In this document: piece by piece, positions 24,316 through 31,605 of the stretch
Layout: every line of letters starts with the position of its first letter
Numbering within the stretch: position 1 is the stretch's first letter
The notes under the pieces: generated by a model
What the model saw: only the letters and a program-made list of their open reading frames with translations
What the model was told of the DNA's origin: nothing
Database searches by the model: none
DNA from: a virus
Virus record (IMG/VR): IMGVR_UViG_3300043410_000718
Coordinates: 1 to 34,519 of that record
Strand: one strand, 5' to 3'
DNA: 34,519 nucleotides
Program-made: the position numbers and the translations under genes

Positions 24316-25202
24316 ATAACTTCTTTAATTAAAATATCATCAACAAATTTTTTCCAAGTTTTAGTAGAAGGATGACCGGCAACCATCATATTACCTTCCA
24401 ACCATCTATCGGTTTCTATGTTATCATATATCCATTCATATACCCCACCATATTCACCATATTCATTTTTATAGAACCAGCAATATTTCTCCCAATCAAT
24501 TCTTTTATAGAAATTACTGATATACTCATTATGATAAAATCTCTTTTTATTACCCCTTTGTATGAATTTTTTATTATTATACAATTCTTGCAATTTAGGT
24601 TCTACTTCATCATATCTAAGAGGTTCTTCTAATACCTCATTATTCTCTATCTGTCCATCAAATATTGTTTCCTCCAAAGATAACATATCCTTTATGAAAA
24701 ATGTTTTTAATTTGATACCTTTACTTTCCGCAAAACAAATTAAATAATAAAACCATTCTAAAAATGAAAGAGTATCCTCCTCATCACTTTTAACCCATTT
24801 TACTTTAGCATTGAAATATTCTTTTTCTTTTTCAAAATCTTCCGATTCTTTCATCCAATCAAAAAAGAAATTACCACTTAGAGCATAAAACCCATTCATA
24901 TATTCGGTATAGGTGTAATCGGTTTTATGGATTACTGAATTTGGAGTTTGAGGAATGTATATGGAATCTCTATTCAAAAATGTCCAACATGCCATTAAAG
25001 TAATATCCGTAATACCATTATCCAATAATTCGTTTGCCTTATATATTAAACTTCTTACAGTCGTTTTAATATCATTTGTAGGAGACCCAACATTATATAC
25101 ATTATGATACTCTCCTAAATGTTCAGGCCAAAACACACTCTTTTTATTTGGAGTGGCATGAAAATTGGTAAATGAACAACCACTACAAATTATGTGCGAC
25201 AT
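24312..25202 (-). CDS. SGNH-hydrolase-like protein (copy 1, paired with SDR)
   Basis: This is a 296-residue protein starting MSHIICSGCSFTN; Ser10 in G-C-S is the likely nucleophile. 'VYNVGSPTNDIK' supplies the Gly and Asn of blocks II/III, and 'MVAGHPSTKTWKKF' near residue 276 supplies the His. The length and the three blocks match the gene at 22476-23378. It overlaps the SDR gene upstream by 20 bases and the next SDR gene downstream by 4 bases. There is no signal peptide. By analogy with SGNH enzymes in polysaccharide clusters it may add or remove acyl groups on the sugar made by the neighbouring SDR; this is inference from context. Confidence 0.62.
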   Translation of the reverse strand: MSHIICSGCSFTNFHATPNKKSVFWPEHLGEYHNVYNVGSPTNDIKTTVRSLIYKANELLDNGITDITLMACWTFLNRDSIYIPQTPNSVIHKTDYTYTEYMNGFYALSGNFFFDWMKESEDFEKEKEYFNAKVKWVKSDEEDTLSFLEWFYYLICFAESKGIKLKTFFIKDMLSLEETIFDGQIENNEVLEEPLRYDEVEPKLQELYNNKKFIQRGNKKRFYHNEYISNFYKRIDWEKYCWFYKNEYGEYGGVYEWIYDNIETDRWLEGNMMVAGHPSTKTWKKFVDDILIKEVI

Positions 25203-26118
25203 AGTATTCGTATGTTTTTTCTAATGCTTTTTCAAATCCCAATTTAGGTAATAACCCTATTTGTTCTTGTTTAGTAGTATCCATTTGTCTTCTCAAATCA
25301 CCATTTGGTTTAGTTGTATTCCATCTGATAGTTAAATCTTTACCACTGATTTTAATAAGAGATTCTATCATTGATTTAATTGTGATTTCTTCTCCGGCTC
25401 CAAAATTAATTGTAGTATGAATGTTTCCTTTGTATAATTGTATTATAGCATCTGCCACATCACCCGCATATACAAAATCTCTAATCGGAGAACCATCACC
25501 CCATGCTTCAATTGAATCACCTTTCTCTTCAACAATTTTTTTAATAGTAGAAGCAATTACTGTCCCTTTTCCACTAAAATCATCATACTCACCGAATATG
25601 TTTGCTGGTCTGATGATAGCCCAATTGTGATAATTATATTGAACTCTATATGCTTCTAATAAGATTTCTCCCATTCTTTTAGACCAAGATGGAAACCAAT
25701 CGGCTTCCGATGGTAATGTTTTCCAAACACTATCCTCTTCAAATTTTTCTGCCGGTGCATATACTCCAACTGAAGATACGAATATCAACCAAATGTTACT
25801 CTTTGCACATTGATTGATAATCTCGGTATTAATTTTAAATGATGGATAAAGGAAATCAACTGGCTTTTCTTTTGCTCTGATAGGAGAACCTTTTATACCA
25901 AAACAATTAAACACCGCATCAAATTTATTTTTATTGAAAAGTGTTTCTACTGCAAATGGTTGTGTTAAATCCTCTTGTATAAATTCCCAACCGGTAGATG
26001 GTAGTTGTTTTCCTTTTTTCAAATCAACACCAACCACTTTATATCCTTCATTTAAGCATTTCTTTAATAGATGCGTTCCCACTAATCCATTAACTCCTGT
26101 AATTAAAACTTTTTTCAT
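25183..26118 (-). CDS. NAD-dependent epimerase/dehydratase (extended SDR), tyrosine-less active site
   Basis: This is a 311-residue extended SDR. The binding loop is 'LITGVNGLVGTHL' (5-17), the Ser region is 'LIFVSSVGVYAP' (111-122), and the nucleotide-sugar motif is 'AWGDGSPIRDFVYAGDV'. The catalytic stretch reads 'WFPSWSKRMGE' (141-151): Lys147 is kept, but residue 143, where Tyr belongs in YxxxK, is Pro. The second copy at 23359 has an equally unusual 'VGWMKR'. The C terminus matches GDP-fucose-synthase-like proteins. It overlaps the exported protein gene upstream by 4 bases and the SGNH gene downstream by 20. It probably works on a nucleotide sugar; the exact step is unknown. Confidence 0.8.
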   Translation of the reverse strand: MKKVLITGVNGLVGTHLLKKCLNEGYKVVGVDLKKGKQLPSTGWEFIQEDLTQPFAVETLFNKNKFDAVFNCFGIKGSPIRAKEKPVDFLYPSFKINTEIINQCAKSNIWLIFVSSVGVYAPAEKFEEDSVWKTLPSEADWFPSWSKRMGEILLEAYRVQYNYHNWAIIRPANIFGEYDDFSGKGTVIASTIKKIVEEKGDSIEAWGDGSPIRDFVYAGDVADAIIQLYKGNIHTTINFGAGEEITIKSMIESLIKISGKDLTIRWNTTKPNGDLRRQMDTTKQEQIGLLPKLGFEKALEKTYEYYVAHNL

Positions 26119-26399
26119 TTTACTTCTATAAATTCTGAATGTTTATATAATTGTTTTGATTCGTAATCATCCTTCCAATTTTGAATAATTTCTTCCGCTG
26201 CTTCCTTTCTTTGAAATGCAAATGCCCCAGAATGCCAAACTTTGAAAGGTAAATAAAAATAGTTTGTTTTAAACCACACACGCTTTTGTGGTAAATAATA
26301 TCTTGTTCCATGTTCTACCCAAGTTTCAATACGATACTTTGGCTTTGCTTCTAATGTTATCGCTCCCAATAACATTAACAATATTAATAGTTTTTTCAT
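26115..26399 (-). CDS. Small exported protein (signal peptide), unknown function
   Basis: This 94-residue protein has an N-terminal signal peptide: two Lys, then a hydrophobic run (LLILLMLLGAITL) and a likely cut after 'LEA' near residue 18. The mature part is about 76 residues, rich in Tyr, Lys and Trp, with 'QRKEAAEEIIQNW'. There is no Cys, so no lipobox. It is the only clearly exported product in the 17-gene operon. It might act on the host envelope, for example in superinfection exclusion or as an accessory of surface modification; nothing in the sequence decides this. It starts 3 bases after the previous gene and overlaps the next by 4. Confidence 0.6.
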   Translation of the reverse strand: MKKLLILLMLLGAITLEAKPKYRIETWVEHGTRYYLPQKRVWFKTNYFYLPFKVWHSGAFAFQRKEAAEEIIQNWKDDYESKQLYKHSEFIEVK

Positions 26400-26402
26400 T
26401 TC

Positions 26403-27596
26403 TTATTTTCTTTGTAAATCTCTAATAGTATCATCAATCATTGTAGAAAAAGAATAGGTGAAAAAATGTTCTCTATTTCTTTCTATTTTATCTATATTAT
26501 TTTTATACCATTCTATTATTCCTTCTTTTCCCATTGAATATATTCTTCTAACTTGCACCAATGCTTCATTTAATCTTTTATGATTATCCTCAATTGAATC
26601 AAATGAATAATCTATAATATCATCATATTGCTCAAACCCCAATCCTTTGATATAAGCATTTGAACGAATATCTCCTATAACTAAAAATGGATGTGAATTA
26701 GCTAATGCTTTAAAACTTTTTTCGGTTAGATTCAAACTATTATTATCAAATGATGTTTCGGTAATAATGTTAAAACAAGTATCAGCATAATGTGATTTAG
26801 TAGTGTATTTCAAATTAGAGAATACATCATTTTTAAAATTAGGATAATCCCAATCTAATACATTAAATCCCATTCTATCAAATCTATTGTAAAATGCAAT
26901 CAAATCATATAATTCCGTTTCAGTTGATTTTAGGTCATGTCTATTAAAGTTCTCATCCTTAATCAATACTGATATATAACTATCATCTATCATTCCGGTT
27001 TTCATTAACCACAATAATAATTGAATTCTAAATATTTTAGTTGTATTCTTATTGTAACTTAAAAAGAATTTCTTCTTTTCTGAATTTAGATATTCAGTTG
27101 GTGTAAGTAAGCCGATTTCAGTTCCATTATGTTCAATACATTCATTTTTCAAATCTCTATAATGATCTACCAAAAATCCAAATAGATATGGTTTATGAAT
27201 AATCTTAATACCATGTCTATCAAATAATTCCGATTGTTTATTATTTGTAACTACAACTATTTGTTTATCAGCTAAGTTATATTGTTGTTTTAACTTACTA
27301 AGTTTTGCAATAAAATGAAATTGGTTTGCTCCTTCGTGAAAATTAGAAAACACTAATTTTACATTAGGTTTATCTTTAACTTTTTCAAAAACACTTTCAA
27401 AGTATTCTTTATTATTATCAATTATCCAATGTTGCATTTCACCTTGTATAGAAAAATTCCACACAATATCATCTTCATTGTTTAATTCAAAAATAGGATG
27501 TTCAAATCCATATGCCCAATCTAAATTAGAAATTCCACAAAACCCATTACCATTTGATATGGTTTCATATTCGGGGTTCTCATAATAAAATTTCAT
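26403..27596 (-). CDS. Glycosyltransferase-like protein, copy 2
   Basis: This is a 397-residue protein of the same type as those at 20601 and 28403. The shared core: 'FFLSYNKNTTKIFRIQLL' (177-194), then 'IITETSFDNNSLNLTEKSF' (277-295) and 'GLGFEQYDDIIDYSFD'. The Thr-Glu-Lys-Ser-Phe-Lys block resembles the sugar-donor site of GT-B enzymes such as family 10. The N-terminal half diverges between copies, as expected if acceptors differ. It overlaps the sulfotransferase-like gene upstream by 17 bases. The three copies suggest that several sugars or linkages are made. Sequence similarity between copies is clear by eye; the enzymatic role is inferred. Confidence 0.58.
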   Translation of the reverse strand: MKFYYENPEYETISNGNGFCGISNLDWAYGFEHPIFELNNEDDIVWNFSIQGEMQHWIIDNNKEYFESVFEKVKDKPNVKLVFSNFHEGANQFHFIAKLSKLKQQYNLADKQIVVVTNNKQSELFDRHGIKIIHKPYLFGFLVDHYRDLKNECIEHNGTEIGLLTPTEYLNSEKKKFFLSYNKNTTKIFRIQLLLWLMKTGMIDDSYISVLIKDENFNRHDLKSTETELYDLIAFYNRFDRMGFNVLDWDYPNFKNDVFSNLKYTTKSHYADTCFNIITETSFDNNSLNLTEKSFKALANSHPFLVIGDIRSNAYIKGLGFEQYDDIIDYSFDSIEDNHKRLNEALVQVRRIYSMGKEGIIEWYKNNIDKIERNREHFFTYSFSTMIDDTIRDLQRK

Positions 27597-28410
27597 ATTC
27601 TTTTCTTATTTTATCGTAATGTTCTAATTCTATATGTAGATACAAATCTAATTCATTATTTTCACTTTTCCAAGCAGAAAGGTTCTTTTTTATTACATCA
27701 TATGGCAATGATTTCTTAGATGAATTCTTTGATATAGAATAATCTTCTGAATTACTATCAATCTGATTATACTTTGATTTCATATAAACATCCAAATCTC
27801 CCAAATCAATCCAATTTATATTAGGATTAACCTCTTTTATTCGTTTAATATAAGGATACAAAAGAGCATGATGGTGTTCAATATGCGCATCTTTGTATAT
27901 GGTTTCCTTTATGATATAATCAAATATTATTTTTTTTAATATATCCGGATTAGAAGTTTCGTAAAATTCACCTATTAATTGTTTCATTATTAATAAATGT
28001 TCCTTAAACTCATTTTCATTTATATCATTAGGAAAACTCGTCTTTAAGAAATCAGTTCCATCTTCTCCATATTCAAAAAATCTTAAATGGTATATATCCA
28101 ATAATGTAGTTAATCCCGAGCAAAACCTATCATATGGATGGCGGATTAAAACTGAAATAGAATTTGTTTTGGAAAATATTTCGTTTTTAACATATTCAAA
28201 ATATCCATCTGGATCAGGTTTCCATTTAGGAGTATCTCCATATTCTAATGCATAAAAAACTGAATTCATTGGATAAGAATAGTTTTCCCAATTAGAAGTT
28301 TTTACTAATTTTTTAAAAAATCTAGTTCCTAACTTAGCAGATGTTAAAAAACAAATGTTATTATTGTAAAAATATTTATAGCTAGTCGTATGTAAGGGTA
28401 TCTTATTCAT
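27580..28410 (-). CDS. Sulfotransferase-like protein (family 2 type)
   Basis: This is a 276-residue protein. Near the N terminus 'ICFLTSAKLGTRFFKKL' (19-35) resembles the 5'-phosphosulfate-binding loop, in which a basic residue (Lys26) and Gly-Thr contact PAPS. 'SVLIRHPYDRFCSGL' (86-100) is very close to the 3'-phosphate-binding motif RxPxxRxxS of carbohydrate sulfotransferases. 'HIEHHHALLYPYIKRI' matches a later block of the family. It would transfer sulfate from PAPS to a sugar hydroxyl, so the host must supply PAPS. The coupling overlaps are 8 and 17 bases. A phage sulfotransferase beside three GT-like genes suggests a sulfated glycan. Confidence 0.62.
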   Translation of the reverse strand: MNKIPLHTTSYKYFYNNNICFLTSAKLGTRFFKKLVKTSNWENYSYPMNSVFYALEYGDTPKWKPDPDGYFEYVKNEIFSKTNSISVLIRHPYDRFCSGLTTLLDIYHLRFFEYGEDGTDFLKTSFPNDINENEFKEHLLIMKQLIGEFYETSNPDILKKIIFDYIIKETIYKDAHIEHHHALLYPYIKRIKEVNPNINWIDLGDLDVYMKSKYNQIDSNSEDYSISKNSSKKSLPYDVIKKNLSAWKSENNELDLYLHIELEHYDKIRKEYEILL

Positions 28411-29665
28411 TTATTAATTTTATGAAGTATTTTTTACAACTTTCCTTTTTCCAAAAATCTAAAACATGTTTTTGATTAAATTCCATTATTTCCCTCGCAC
28501 TATTATATAGATGTTTCAATCTATTAGATTTATTCAATGATTTAACCAATCTCACAACTTCATTCATTCTTTCTTTTGGGTTGATAATATCATCATAACT
28601 CTCATCCCATAAATCATCAAAGGTTTGGAATCCATATCCTTTTAATCTTTCCAAATGTTTATATGGTGCAAGAAATATTGCAAGATGTAAATTAAGAAAT
28701 GGTTTGAAACTCTTTTCAGTTAAATGTTCTTCGTTATTTTCAAATGAAGTTTCAGTAACTAAACTACAATAGGAACTATCATAACTTTTTTTGAAATGTG
28801 TAGATTTAGTATCTCCAAAATACTGAAATATATTTTTTGAAGATGGTTCGTATATTGTTTTCTTTTGTGTATAGAAAAGATATTGTAATTCTTTTTTATA
28901 GCTCTCTAAATTTCTTTCATCAAAATATAAAGAAAAGTGTTGTGTAGAAAAGATATTAACATCTCCATCTTTTTCTTCTCCGTAAAATGGTAAGAACTTG
29001 TGTGGGGAAAATAATAACGACCAATCAGTGTTCTCAATAGTTCCATCTTTTATCATTTTAGCTAAGAATGAAACTCTATGTGCTTTTGGAACTCTATTCA
29101 AACATAGATAATTAAACTTTCTATCTATATTCTCAAATGATGGAACTTCTAATCTATAACCTAATTCAGTTATCTTATTCTCTTCTAATGCTTTGTTAAT
29201 AATCAAAGAAGTATGTTCCAATAACCAATCGGTTATTTCAACATTTAATCCAATATCACCAACCGAATCTTTGTAATGTTGTAATAAATTTTTATTAGCA
29301 AAATATAGATAAAATGATGAATGTTGTAAATTGTTATTTTTAATTAAAATATCCAATTCTCTAAAAAACCATTTATGATCACCACCCCCTTCATGCTCTC
29401 TTAATAATAATACTCTTATTTTTCCTTCATATAATAATCGTAATATATTTTGAGAAAAGAATCCATCTCTGAATATACAACTGAAATCTGAATTTAAATC
29501 TATTGGGAAATACACATTAGAGTAGTTTTCTATTTCTTCAACTCTGATATTATTTACATCTACATATTCCCTACAATAAGGATGCCTACACCCAAATTGA
29601 TTACCATTGGGTATAGGCCCTACATCGTTCCATTCTTCAAATAATAAATTTAAAACGCTATCCAT
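28403..29665 (-). CDS. Glycosyltransferase-like protein, copy 1
   Basis: This is a 420-residue protein and the first of three related genes. Landmarks: 'FNYLCLNRVPKAHRVSFLAK' (184-203), 'SLVTETSFENNEEHLTEKSF' (301-320) and 'GYGFQTFDDLWDESYD'. Asn-x(5)-His-Arg and Thr-Glu-Lys-Ser-Phe-Lys are shared with the copies at 26403 and, more loosely, 20601. The C-terminal pattern resembles the donor-binding half of GT-B fold enzymes. The N terminus has Cys26 and Cys31 near 'HPYCREY'. It overlaps the TPP-binding gene by 16 bases. It could attach the sugar built by the aminotransferase, SDR and TPP genes next to it. Confidence 0.58.
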   Translation of the reverse strand: MDSVLNLLFEEWNDVGPIPNGNQFGCRHPYCREYVDVNNIRVEEIENYSNVYFPIDLNSDFSCIFRDGFFSQNILRLLYEGKIRVLLLREHEGGGDHKWFFRELDILIKNNNLQHSSFYLYFANKNLLQHYKDSVGDIGLNVEITDWLLEHTSLIINKALEENKITELGYRLEVPSFENIDRKFNYLCLNRVPKAHRVSFLAKMIKDGTIENTDWSLLFSPHKFLPFYGEEKDGDVNIFSTQHFSLYFDERNLESYKKELQYLFYTQKKTIYEPSSKNIFQYFGDTKSTHFKKSYDSSYCSLVTETSFENNEEHLTEKSFKPFLNLHLAIFLAPYKHLERLKGYGFQTFDDLWDESYDDIINPKERMNEVVRLVKSLNKSNRLKHLYNSAREIMEFNQKHVLDFWKKESCKKYFIKLINE

Positions 29666-30279
29666 TTTCCACTTCCGTAATGAGGATATTTTGATTTATA
29701 TGTATAATGAATTACATCTTCTGGTACTTCTCTCTTAACTTTCCAAGTTGCTTCGGTTGGAGTATATGTTGAAACTCCATTATCTTCTACAACAAAATAC
29801 AAAGGTAAATCAAAGTTTCTAGCATATTTATGAATCTCATAAAAGATACCACTTTCAAAACTCATATCCCCTAAGAAACACCAAACCTTATCAGTACCAC
29901 CATTTGCTTTAATTCCCATTGCTACTCCTAATGCAATTGAAAGAGTTCCACCTACAATAGCAGAAGCATAGAATTTACAATTATGGTCACACATTGTAAT
30001 TGATTTTCCTAACTTAATCAATTCAGTAGCAGAACTTTCTGATAATCCACTTAGTACCCAATGATAATGAGACCTCCATGTAGAGAACACCCAATCCGTA
30101 CTATTAATTCGTTTAAATACTTCAATTAATTCCGCTTCATTTCCGTTAGATAAATGAACAGGCCCTTTGATTTTACCATCCTCCCATATATCAACTATTC
30201 TTTGTTCAAAATCTATTAAGGTTTCTACCGTCCAATCAATATCTCTAACAATTGGATATTTTTCTATATTCTTTATCAT
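29650..30279 (-). CDS. TPP-binding (PP) domain, E1-alpha-like, stand-alone
   Basis: This 209-residue protein matches the N-terminal and central part of E1-alpha subunits: 'GPVHLSNGNEAELIEVFKRI' (39-58), 'RSHYHWVLSGLS' (69-80), 'ASAIVGGTLSIALGVAMGIK' (105-124), then the thiamine-diphosphate motif beginning GDM (137-139) and closing with 'VVEDNGVST' (163-171), Asp166-Asn167 binding Mg2+ and diphosphate. E1-alpha is normally about 320-400 residues, so about a third is missing at the C terminus. It lacks the PYR domain, which is encoded at 21934-22476. The ATG overlaps the stop of the aminotransferase gene by 4 bases. The substrate might be a 2-oxo acid or ketose; unknown. Confidence 0.78.
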   Translation of the reverse strand: MIKNIEKYPIVRDIDWTVETLIDFEQRIVDIWEDGKIKGPVHLSNGNEAELIEVFKRINSTDWVFSTWRSHYHWVLSGLSESSATELIKLGKSITMCDHNCKFYASAIVGGTLSIALGVAMGIKANGGTDKVWCFLGDMSFESGIFYEIHKYARNFDLPLYFVVEDNGVSTYTPTEATWKVKREVPEDVIHYTYKSKYPHYGSGKWIAF

Positions 30280-31133
30280 ATTAAAAGGTCACTTATACAA
30301 ACTCTATTTTTCTCACTTCCTCTATTAAAGGATTTATATTCATCCCCTCCTATTCCAAACATCACACAATCGGTTTCTTCTAAATTCATTTCTTTACAAA
30401 TTTGAGAATATCTTTCACCGAATGTATCCCAGTTGTAATCAACATCATATTTGTTCATCAATTCATATCCAATTGCAGCACCTAATCTATTTACCATTTG
30501 TTGTTCATTAAATGCACCAACTCCATCATCTACATGTCTGAAATCATTTACCATTCTTATTCCCGCTCTCAAATGCTCCATTCCATAAAATGCTTTTGAA
30601 AGAGAAAAGGTGATAAGTTGAATACATTTATGATTTAAATTTACATTTATATTCTTTGCCATTGGATAATATGCAAAATCTAGCATTACCGGAATACTAT
30701 TATCATCACAATAATTTAAGAATTCTTGTGTTAATAAAGGATGTTGCTTACCATAATCAGAAAAAGGAACACTTAATATTACAGCATCCCCATTTTTTAT
30801 TTCATCATCTTCAATATAAGCCCATTTCCAATCATGTTGAAATGAACATTTGTGGTAGAAGAATTCTCCCTTAAAGAAACGGAATCTTTTCTTTTTTTGA
30901 ATTAAATAAAAATGGTCAAAAGATTGTATAGTTCCATGAACATAACTAATATCTTTGTAACCCTCTAATCCTTCTAATTTATTGTATTTGGAATTTGCAA
31001 TCCAACTTACAAATTTTTGTTTGAATCTATCCAATATCTGGTCATCATAAACTGCACTTAAATTACTAAAATTAGTAATATCTCGTTTGATGTTTGGATT
31101 TGGTATAGGTTTCGCTCCTCTTAAATTCTTCAT
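30276..31133 (-). CDS. PLP-dependent aminotransferase-like protein (fold type I)
   Basis: This 285-residue protein is shorter than the usual 350-400. 'ILSVPFSDYGKQHP' (119-132), 'PVMLDFAYYPMA' (148-159; Asp152 would pair with the PLP ring nitrogen, Tyr155 with its oxygen), 'LITFSLSKAFYGMEHLRAGI' (173-192; Lys180 is the likely Schiff-base lysine) and the following Arg193 match fold type I aminotransferases. It would move an amino group to a keto-sugar or 2-oxo acid, or act in the reverse direction. Its start overlaps the oxygenase-like gene by 62 bases, the largest overlap in the window; its stop overlaps the TPP gene by 4. The small C-terminal domain seems reduced. Confidence 0.72.
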   Translation of the reverse strand: MKNLRGAKPIPNPNIKRDITNFSNLSAVYDDQILDRFKQKFVSWIANSKYNKLEGLEGYKDISYVHGTIQSFDHFYLIQKKKRFRFFKGEFFYHKCSFQHDWKWAYIEDDEIKNGDAVILSVPFSDYGKQHPLLTQEFLNYCDDNSIPVMLDFAYYPMAKNINVNLNHKCIQLITFSLSKAFYGMEHLRAGIRMVNDFRHVDDGVGAFNEQQMVNRLGAAIGYELMNKYDVDYNWDTFGERYSQICKEMNLEETDCVMFGIGGDEYKSFNRGSEKNRVCISDLLI

Positions 31134-31605
31134 ATAAACCTGTTATTTGCATTGTATATTTTGGTAGTAATCCCATATTTCCACTCAAATGGAGTTGTCC
31201 ATATCTAATTACTTTAAAATTCATTTTTCTCCATTTCGTAAATGGTTCTCCTAACAATTCAAAGTAGTGTCCCGTTTTCCATTCTTCTAAAAAGAAATTC
31301 AATCTACATACTTGCTCTTTACTACAATTATTCTTTTGTGAAAACTGATAGAATGTATCAAAATGTTCAGGTATTGTTTGTCCTGGCATTTGTTTAATTA
31401 CACTCAATGAATATTCAGTGAATATTGTTTTAGCAAAATCGTGAAATTCGTTTGGTAAATCAAAACTCTGATAATATTGTGTATTCTTATCAGTGAATCC
31501 CGCATCTATATATTTACGATTTTGGTCATCATATTCACTAGCATTTCCATCCAATGATACATTAGTGGAAAGTTTATCAAATTGTATATTATGTATTGTT
31601 AGCAT
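31072..31605 (-). CDS. 2OG-Fe(II) oxygenase-like protein
   Basis: This is a 177-residue protein. 'VIKQMPGQTIPEHFDTF' (69-85) holds His81-x-Asp83, and 'RYGQLHLSGNMGLL' (134-147) holds His139, which together fit the iron triad of cupin-like 2OG oxygenases. 'CRLNFFLEEWKTGHYFELLG' lies between them and is typical of phage relatives. I do not see an unambiguous Arg/Lys for 2-oxoglutarate after His139, so the cosubstrate is less sure than for the gene at 15373. Its last 62 bases overlap the aminotransferase gene in another frame. It may hydroxylate the product of the pathway. Confidence 0.55.
   Translation of the reverse strand: MLTIHNIQFDKLSTNVSLDGNASEYDDQNRKYIDAGFTDKNTQYYQSFDLPNEFHDFAKTIFTEYSLSVIKQMPGQTIPEHFDTFYQFSQKNNCSKEQVCRLNFFLEEWKTGHYFELLGEPFTKWRKMNFKVIRYGQLHLSGNMGLLPKYTMQITGLYEEFKRSETYTKSKHQTRYY

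Noticed and set aside
28372-28382. CTATAAATATT in gene direction, as in a T4 late promoter
   Set aside because: It lies inside the start of the sulfotransferase-like gene, in a Tyr-Lys-Tyr codon run; a single copy in AT-rich coding DNA is likely chance.
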